NCBI GenBank assembly: GCA_026705295.1
Contig: JAPPBA010000132.1
Coordinates: 1 to 64,000 of the forward strand
Length of the DNA stretch: 64,000 nt
Direction of reading: 5' to 3'
DNA from: Candidatus Palauibacter australiensis
GTDB taxonomy: Bacteria > Gemmatimonadota > Gemmatimonadetes > Palauibacterales > Palauibacteraceae
Positions 58,010-64,000 of the stretch are shown here, piece by piece. Numbering within the stretch: position 1 is the stretch's first letter; the number at the start of each line of letters is the position of its first letter. A model generated the notes under the pieces. The model worked only from the letters and a program-made list of their open reading frames with translations, searched no databases and was not told where the DNA came from. Both the position numbers and the translations under genes were made by a program.

Positions 58010-60909
58010 GGCGCGGCGCGCTGTGCGTGCTCGCCGGGGCGCTCGCGGGGGTGCTCGCGGTCGCGTGCGGGGATACGGGGAGCACGGAGCTCGGCTCCCC
58101 GCCCACGACGCTCGTCCCCGTTTCGGCCGCCGTGGACACCATCGTGACGGGTGAGGCGACAGACCCCCCGATCGCGGTCCGGGTCGAGGATGCGCTCGGG
58201 AACGCGGTCGAAGGGGCGCCGGTCCGCTTCGTCATCGTGCGGGGCGAGGGCGAGCTTTCGCCGGGGGTCGCGGTCGCGGGGCAGAACGGCGTCGCGGAAT
58301 CGGTCTACCGCGCGGGGCCCACGCCGGGCGAGGCGGAGATCCAGGCGGACATCCCGAGTGCCGCGAACGTCCCGCCGCTCCGCTTCCTCGTCCTCGCGGA
58401 GGCCGCGGACACGGTCCGTCTGAGCATCGTGGAGGGAGACGGCCAGCGGGCGGAGGCGGGGAGCCAACTGCCGCTACCGTTCTCCATCCGGGCGGAGACG
58501 ACGAGGGGCGCCCCGGCCGGCGGCGTCCGCATCGCCTTCGACTGGACGGCGCCGGAAGAAGCCCCGGTTCCGCAGGAAACGGAGGGACCGCCCCAACTGC
58601 CGGAGGCGGGGGACACGGCGGCCGTGGCGGAACCGCCGGCACCGCTCGCGCGGGAAGAATCGCCGGAAGAATCGCCGGAAAGCGGGGGAGCCCTCACGCA
58701 CGATATCGTGATGACGGACGCGGACGGGCGCGGCGGGGCGGTGTTCACGCTGGGCTCGCGTCCGGGCGAGTACCGGATCCACGTCTTCGCCACGGCCGGC
58801 GTGTACTCGGACACGCTCTCCTTCTCGGCCACGGCGCTCGCCTCGCCCGGCGGGGCCGTACAACTCGACTCGGTCGGGAACGGGAGACTCGCGGCGGGTA
58901 CGCGGGCGCTCCTCCACGGCAGCGGGTTCCGCCCGGTCGCGGCCGACAACGAAGTGTGGATCGAAGGCACGGCGGCGACGGTGGTGAGCGCCACGGAGAC
59001 GGAACTCACGGTTGAGGTGCCGGCCTTCGCCCGCACCTGCCTGCCCGAGCGCGAGGTGGGCGTGCGGGTGCTCGTGGACTCCGACGCCAGCAACGGTCTG
59101 CTGGTTCCGATCGAACCGGCCAACCTGCGCGTGGGTCTCGAGGTCGGCGAATCGCTCACGCTGCGCGGGCCGGTCGAGGTCGAATGCGTTCAGTTCCGGC
59201 CCGGAGCGCCCCTGGAAGCGGGAGATGCGGGAGAACCGGGACCGCCTGAAGACACCGGGACGGCGACGCGGGAATACCGGATCGTCGTCGGCAACACGGG
59301 GCGCAGCGCCTCGAGCGGGCTCCCGCTCCGGCTCACGATGCGGACGCCCGCCGACATGTCGGGGGATCGTCCGGCGGCGGCGCTCGGCCCCGGGACGATC
59401 GATTCGCGGATCGCGGAGGCCGCGCTCGCCGGCACGCGCCGGGACATCGGGATTCGCGCACGCACCCTTGCACGACTTGTCCAGGACCGAGTCTCGCCCC
59501 TGCGGGCCGACGGGTCGACGCCGGTTTCCGCGCCGGCCCCGGGAGATACGCTCGAGTATTTCTTCTCCGTCGGTCCGGAGCTGGCGGCGACCTGCGTCGA
59601 CCCGACGAGGACGGTGCGAGGGACGGTCCGGGCCGTGGGCGACGGGGTGGTGCTCGTGGAGGATCTCGCCGCGCCCGCGGGCGGCCCGACGGAGGAGGAG
59701 TGGCTCGCGCTCGCTCGGGAATTGGACGGGACGGTCCTTCCGGCCGTGACCTCCTACTTCGGCCGTCCCGAGGACATCGACCGGAACGGACGTGTCGTCG
59801 TCCTGTTCACCCCCGACGTGAACCGGCTCGGCGACGGCGAGGCGGGCGTCGGCGGGTTCTCCCTCCCTCAGGATCTTGCCGCTTCGGGACGGGGCGACGG
59901 CGAGTTGTCGGACCCGGACGGCGGGATCTGCCCCGCGAGCAACGAGGCGGAGATCGTCTACAGCTTGAGCGCGGACCCCGAGGCGACGCTCGGCCGCGCC
60001 GTCTCGACGGAGGATCTGCTGCGGGAGACACCCGGCCTGGTGGCGCACGAAGTCCAGCACATCGTAAGCGCGGGGCGCCGCGTGCCCGCTTCTTCGGCGG
60101 GTTTCGGGGCCGCCGAGGAGGTATGGCTGGATGAGGCGCTCTCGAGTCTGGCCGAGGAGGTGGCGGGGCTCGCCGCCCTCGGGCTCCCCGTGGGCGAGCG
60201 CCTCACCTTCGACCGCGTATCCGGGACGCCCGAGGAACTCGACACCTTCAACGCCTACATGCTGGGCAACTTCCGAAACGTCGGCCTGTACATGCTCGGA
60301 CTCCCCGGGGCCCCCACGGTCGCGACGGACGACCTGGACGGTGTCGGCGGGCTGCAGATGCGAGGTTTCGGATGGTTCCTGCTGCGACGGCTCGCGGATC
60401 AGGCGGGGGGAGACGAACGGGCCTTCTTCCGGTCCGTTGTCGGCGGCGGACAGAACTACGGACGGGGGATCGCGAACCTGGAGCGGGTCACCGGGAGGGA
60501 GTGGGCGAACATCCTGGCGGACGTGTCGGTTTCGATGGCGCTGGGAGCGGGGACGCTGGACGGGGGGACCGAGGATCCCGCCGGGGAGGACCTCGAAGCG
60601 CCGGAGGCCGGGCCGGACGCGGGGCCGCCGCTCGCCGCGGCAACGTGGGACGCCGCCGATGTGTTCCGATCCTTGAACCAGGATACGGACACCCGATCGG
60701 GCCTTCCGACCGCGATCGCGCTCCGGGCCGAGCCGCTGGGGTTTGAAACCCGGGTGCTGAGCCTCGACGTAGGGCCGTCGAGCGTACAGTACTTCTCACT
60801 CGCCTCGGCTCCCGGCGCGCCGGGCCTTTCGCTGTCGCTGGAAACGGCGGGAGGAACGCCGGCGGGTGAGACCGCGGAACCGCTAATCACGATCGTGAGG
60901 ATCAAATGA
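58006..60909 (+). CDS. Zinc metalloprotease lipoprotein (M30-like), IPT/Ig-like N-terminus
   Basis: 967 residues from GTG 58006. Signal peptide with lipobox VAC (about residue 21). An Ig-like N-terminal region (about 30-330) has VRVEDALGNAVEGAPVRF and a second similar domain, interrupted by an acidic Pro/Glu linker (EESPEESPE). An IPT/TIG-like domain (about 350-460) has LLHGSGFRPVAADNEVWIEG. The protease domain (about 560-860) has the zinc site VAHEVQHIVSAG (about 681) and downstream WLDEALSSLAEE, as in hyicolysin (M30)-type enzymes. A beta C-terminal domain resembles pre-peptidase type domains. It is likely lipid-anchored outside the cell and acts on proteins. It overlaps the propeller gene (GTGA) and the barrel gene (ATGA). 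Confidence 0.85.
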   Translation: MRRGALCVLAGALAGVLAVACGDTGSTELGSPPTTLVPVSAAVDTIVTGEATDPPIAVRVEDALGNAVEGAPVRFVIVRGEGELSPGVAVAGQNGVAESVYRAGPTPGEAEIQADIPSAANVPPLRFLVLAEAADTVRLSIVEGDGQRAEAGSQLPLPFSIRAETTRGAPAGGVRIAFDWTAPEEAPVPQETEGPPQLPEAGDTAAVAEPPAPLAREESPEESPESGGALTHDIVMTDADGRGGAVFTLGSRPGEYRIHVFATAGVYSDTLSFSATALASPGGAVQLDSVGNGRLAAGTRALLHGSGFRPVAADNEVWIEGTAATVVSATETELTVEVPAFARTCLPEREVGVRVLVDSDASNGLLVPIEPANLRVGLEVGESLTLRGPVEVECVQFRPGAPLEAGDAGEPGPPEDTGTATREYRIVVGNTGRSASSGLPLRLTMRTPADMSGDRPAAALGPGTIDSRIAEAALAGTRRDIGIRARTLARLVQDRVSPLRADGSTPVSAPAPGDTLEYFFSVGPELAATCVDPTRTVRGTVRAVGDGVVLVEDLAAPAGGPTEEEWLALARELDGTVLPAVTSYFGRPEDIDRNGRVVVLFTPDVNRLGDGEAGVGGFSLPQDLAASGRGDGELSDPDGGICPASNEAEIVYSLSADPEATLGRAVSTEDLLRETPGLVAHEVQHIVSAGRRVPASSAGFGAAEEVWLDEALSSLAEEVAGLAALGLPVGERLTFDRVSGTPEELDTFNAYMLGNFRNVGLYMLGLPGAPTVATDDLDGVGGLQMRGFGWFLLRRLADQAGGDERAFFRSVVGGGQNYGRGIANLERVTGREWANILADVSVSMALGAGTLDGGTEDPAGEDLEAPEAGPDAGPPLAAATWDAADVFRSLNQDTDTRSGLPTAIALRAEPLGFETRVLSLDVGPSSVQYFSLASAPGAPGLSLSLETAGGTPAGETAEPLITIVRIK

Positions 60910-61565
60910 GACGCCCGGCCGGCGTTCTTCTCTTTCTCTTGCTCTTTCTCTGCGGGCTCTCTCCCGGAGCGTCGAAGCTGACGGCCCAGATGAGTCCCGC
61001 GGCGCCGCTCGGCGACGATACCGGTCCGGAGTTGTTCGGACTCGCCGGCGTCATCCAGCCCCTCAACAACCTCACGGACAATACCGGCGCGTACGGCATC
61101 GTGATTCCGCCGGACGTGATGATGGGGGGCGAAGCGACCTACTGGGCTTCCCGAGCGGTCGGAATCAGCATCATGGGGCTCTATTCCCCGGCGACGCTCG
61201 AAGGCGTCGGCGGCGGACTCGGACGCGGTATCGGAACGCTCGGCGAGATGGAGTACCTGGCGGGCACGGTGAACCTGACGTTCCGACTGCGGTCCTCCGG
61301 GTCGGCCGGCGCGCTCGAGCCCTACTTCACGGTGGGCGGGGGGCTCCGGCAGTTGAAGTTCTACGGTGCCGAGGTGCCGAGACTCAGCGCGACGGATCCG
61401 ATGGCGACGGCCGCGATCGGGGTCCGGGTCCATCTCCTGTCATCGCTCTGGTTCCGAGGCGAACTCCGGGACATGGCGTCCTACTACATCTCCGCCCAGA
61501 CGGACGCGTCAAAGCTCCAGAACGACATCGGCATCACGATCGGCTTCGGCGTCCGCTACCGCTAA
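60906..61565 (+). CDS. Outer-membrane beta-barrel protein
   Basis: 219 residues. Signal peptide (LLFLLLFLCGLSPGASKLTAQ) followed by alternating beta strands ending FGVRYR, consistent with an 8-strand OmpA/OmpX-like barrel; no loop signature to name it. ATG overlaps the protease stop (ATGA). Its stop overlaps that of the convergent CRTAC1 gene, so no terminator fits between them. Confidence 0.8.
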   Translation: MRRPAGVLLFLLLFLCGLSPGASKLTAQMSPAAPLGDDTGPELFGLAGVIQPLNNLTDNTGAYGIVIPPDVMMGGEATYWASRAVGISIMGLYSPATLEGVGGGLGRGIGTLGEMEYLAGTVNLTFRLRSSGSAGALEPYFTVGGGLRQLKFYGAEVPRLSATDPMATAAIGVRVHLLSSLWFRGELRDMASYYISAQTDASKLQNDIGITIGFGVRYR

Positions 61566-64000
61566 CCTTCCGATCCGGCGGACGCGACGCGCACCTCCCG
61601 AGTCCCGGGCGCAATCGAAACGGACGTCTCCCCGCCGTTCGGCCACACGACGTGAAGCGTCGCGGGGCGGGCGGGCGTGTCGCCGGGCGCGGGTGCCGTA
61701 CCCGCCGCGCCAGCCAGACCGAGCGTCTGCGTCGATTCATGGCGGGCCAAATAGCCCTCCCCCGACCGGACTTCCCGTGCCGGACCGAACGTGCCGTCCG
61801 CGTATTCCAGGCGGAGACGGGCGCCGATGGCCCGCGGGTTCGCGGGTGGGCCCTCGAGCGTGACCCGGAGACCGGGCGTCCCGCCGACGTTGCGGTAGAG
61901 CCGGGTCTCGCCGCCGTTGACGCCGAAGGCCACGTCCACCCGCCCGTCGCGATCGTGGTCGGCGAGCGAGACGGCGCGGGCATCTCCGTAGACCGCGATC
62001 CCGGATCGGGAGCCTGTGACGGGCTCGAAGCCGCCCTCGCCGTCCCCTCTCAGCCAGAGCCCGCGACCCGCGTCGTAGCGCGGCGTCCCCGGTCGGCCGG
62101 CGTAGAAATTCTGCGCGAGGACGAGGTCTTCATGACCGTCCCCGTCGAGGTCGGCGCCGGCGACGCCGAACGCGGGCGCGCGCTGGGCCGCCGCGGGCAG
62201 CGGGGCGCTCTCGAAGCCGGAAGGGCGATTGAGCCACACGGTGTGGCGCAGCTCGTTCGCGTCCAGTCGGCGCTCGGGGTCCATGCCGCCGATGAGGTCG
62301 GTCAGGGGCGCGCGCGCGAAGCGCTCGTAGGTGACGCGGAGGAGGGTCGAGAGTCCGCCGGGGACGGCAAGCGCGTCTCTGCCCCGTAGCGGACGCCACA
62401 TGCCGGATTCCATCCTGGCCTCGACGAGGTCGACGATGCCGTCGCGATTCATGTCGCCGTAGATGAGGGAGTAGGCGGGCGGTACGTCGAGATTCGCGCC
62501 CCAGCCGGTCGCGACGAGGTCGGGCCGTCCGTCCTCGTCGAAGTCCGCGGCGGCGAGGCCGTTCCAGCGCCCCGTGAGACGCGTGAGCCCCAGCGCGTCG
62601 CTCACATCGGTGAAGCGGCCCTCATCGTTGCGGAAGAGGCGGACGCTGCCCCAGTCGAGGGCGAGCGCGAGGTCGGGGTCGCCATCGAGGTCGTAATCCG
62701 TAAAGAGGGCGGCGGAGACGAGCCCCAGGCGCGCGAAGGGGAGGGAGCGCTCCGCATCGACGCGCAGGGCGGCGCCGTCGTGGACCAGCAGGCGGGAGTC
62801 GACCGCAAGGGGGTAGGCGCCGGGGGCGACGCGTCCGCCCACGAAGAGATCGAGGTCGCCGTCGCCGTCGATGTCGGCCTGCGCGAGCGGGCCGGTCGCC
62901 GCGGGGAGCCGCCCGGGCGGGGGGCCGGGGGCTTCGATGAGCGGGGGTGCCGGCGCGGACGCGCCGAGCGGCGCCGCGATGACCGCGGGGACGGCCGCGG
63001 CCTCCGCGGGCGAGCCCGCCTCGTACGCGCTCGTGCCGATGAGCAGCGCGACGCGACCGTCGGCCGTACGATGCGGCAGCACGGCGGTCGCGTCCCACGC
63101 CAGCGCGGGCACGAGGGCCCGCGGGGCGGCGAAACCGTCCCCCTCGTTCCGAATCAGGACCGGGCTGCCCCCCCGGCCGCTCCCGACCACGAGATCCGCA
63201 TCGCCATCCTCCTCCACGTCGATCCACGACACGCCCGGGCCGAGGCGATCGAGCGAGTGGGGCAGCAGCGGCTGCCGGAACCGGTCGTCGAAGGGCGATT
63301 CGACATGCCGGTGCCCGAGCCGATCCGAGATGTCGACGAAATGCGCGCCGGCCTCGGCTGTCGCCGCGGTGGCGGGGCCGTCCGGGTCGGGAACCGCCGG
63401 CTCCGCGGTAGCGGCATCGATCACGTATTCGCGGTTCGCGACGACGCCTTCCAGCCGCGTGCGGCGGCCGTCCGGCCAGTCGACGGTGAGGACCATCTCC
63501 CCGTCCCCCTCCGCGGCGAAGCTGGCGGAGGGTTCCGAAGAGGAGAGATAGGCGCCGCCCGCGATGATCTCCCGCACCTGGGGGGGGAGCGCCTGCGAGC
63601 CGCCCGGCGCCGCGGAGTCGCCGGAGCTCTCGAGGCGGATCCGGGCGCCGATCCCGCGCGTGTTGGGTGCCGGGCCTCGCAGATGCACCAGAATGCGCGG
63701 CGCGGCCGCGTCGTTGCGGTACATGACGGGCGGCGCGCCGAGCCGGGTCACGACGACGTCGAGGTCTCCGTCGCGGTCGAGATCGCCGGCCGCGAGACCG
63801 TGCGAGATGTCCGCCTCGTGTCCCCAGCGCCAACTCTCGCTGACGTCGGTGAAGCCGTCCGCCCCTCCGCGGAAGGCGACGTTCGGCTGCGCGAGCGGCG
63901 GGAACATGCGCAGGGCCTGATCCGCCGGCAGCCCGGGGATCGCCGCCACCCGCGCGTTGGCATCGCCGTCCAACTGGTCCCACGCGTGTCCCGTCGTGAC
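61562..64000 (-). CDS. CRTAC1/ASPIC-UnbV family FG-GAP repeat protein, 5' end beyond window
   Basis: The minus frame is open to the window edge, so the N-terminus and any signal peptide are missing (at least 813 residues here). FG-GAP/VCBS repeats with calcium-binding DLDRDGDLDVVV, DIDGDGDLDLFV, DYDLDGDPDLAL and DLDGDGHEDLVL form a propeller. Two ASPIC/UnbV modules are visible, RGIGARIRLE...VDWPDGRRT and RAIGARLRLE...VVWPNGGET. Such proteins are secreted and calcium-binding; the exact role is unknown. They are frequent in Gemmatimonadota and Bacteroidota. TTG 63973 is within the open frame and is not the true start. It converges with the barrel gene, overlapping at the stop codons. Confidence 0.9.
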   Translation of the reverse strand, partial: VTTGHAWDQLDGDANARVAAIPGLPADQALRMFPPLAQPNVAFRGGADGFTDVSESWRWGHEADISHGLAAGDLDRDGDLDVVVTRLGAPPVMYRNDAAAPRILVHLRGPAPNTRGIGARIRLESSGDSAAPGGSQALPPQVREIIAGGAYLSSSEPSASFAAEGDGEMVLTVDWPDGRRTRLEGVVANREYVIDAATAEPAVPDPDGPATAATAEAGAHFVDISDRLGHRHVESPFDDRFRQPLLPHSLDRLGPGVSWIDVEEDGDADLVVGSGRGGSPVLIRNEGDGFAAPRALVPALAWDATAVLPHRTADGRVALLIGTSAYEAGSPAEAAAVPAVIAAPLGASAPAPPLIEAPGPPPGRLPAATGPLAQADIDGDGDLDLFVGGRVAPGAYPLAVDSRLLVHDGAALRVDAERSLPFARLGLVSAALFTDYDLDGDPDLALALDWGSVRLFRNDEGRFTDVSDALGLTRLTGRWNGLAAADFDEDGRPDLVATGWGANLDVPPAYSLIYGDMNRDGIVDLVEARMESGMWRPLRGRDALAVPGGLSTLLRVTYERFARAPLTDLIGGMDPERRLDANELRHTVWLNRPSGFESAPLPAAAQRAPAFGVAGADLDGDGHEDLVLAQNFYAGRPGTPRYDAGRGLWLRGDGEGGFEPVTGSRSGIAVYGDARAVSLADHDRDGRVDVAFGVNGGETRLYRNVGGTPGLRVTLEGPPANPRAIGARLRLEYADGTFGPAREVRSGEGYLARHESTQTLGLAGAAGTAPAPGDTPARPATLHVVWPNGGETSVSIAPGTREVRVASAGSEG

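Overview
This is a GC-rich, gene-dense bacterial chromosome segment from a Gram-negative (diderm) organism. It carries TamA/TamB, Lgt, many lipobox signal peptides, an outer-membrane barrel and TonB-like and SPOR proteins. The mix of Ig-like-repeat lipoproteins, CRTAC1/ASPIC-UnbV proteins, M16 peptidase pairs and NagZ-AmiE plus NamZ-type proteins suggests the phylum Gemmatimonadota (a marine or host-associated lineage is possible). That placement rests on gene style and is inference; no 16S rRNA gene is present.

Layout. 1-1.2 kb: 3' truncated P4-type integrase running off the left edge, a palindromic candidate recombination core, and an LRR lipoprotein that stops abruptly beside it. 2.0-5.9 kb: large Ig/Calx-beta-like lipoprotein. 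6.3-9.1 kb: uvrA. 9.3-11.9 kb: a foreign-looking ATPase / DUF4276 / ATPase cassette, flanked by a second, broken copy of the uvrA 5' region, then a coiled-coil protein. 12.6-14.0 kb: M8-like metalloprotease lipoprotein. 14.1-20.1 kb: peptidoglycan-sugar salvage locus (sodium symporter, NagZ-AmiE fusion lipoprotein, divergent NamZ). 20.2-53.7 kb: a very long minus-strand run of tightly packed, often overlapping housekeeping genes. In transcription order these are Nudix, ECF sigma and anti-sigma, holA, SPOR protein, mutS, TonB-like, ddl, rhomboid, EF-G-like, yebC, ruvC, ruvA, ruvB, queA, tgt, yajC, def, fmt, thiE, thiS, thiG, rsmB, PASTA protein, YbbR, tsaD, lgt, tamA, tamB and lipid kinase. 53.7-56.3 kb: paired M16 peptidases. 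56.35-56.74 kb: RNase P RNA (minus strand). 56.8-61.6 kb: plus-strand three-gene secreted module (YncE-like propeller, zinc metalloprotease lipoprotein, barrel). 61.6-64 kb: CRTAC1/ASPIC protein running off the right edge.

The most unusual signals are four. (1) Three downstream genes (symporter, tamB, ruvC) seem to start at CTG codons embedded in CTGA overlaps with the upstream stop, each with a Shine-Dalgarno-like run 6-7 nt upstream; tsaD also lacks ATG/GTG/TTG before its essential motif and may start at ATA in an ATAG overlap. (2) The ATPase/DUF4276/ATPase cassette sits between a functional uvrA start and a degenerate duplicate of it. (3) Nag/Ami/NamZ activities are compressed into one fusion plus a divergent gene, translationally coupled to a symporter. 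(4) A palindrome shaped like a tyrosine-recombinase core lies between the integrase and a truncated gene.
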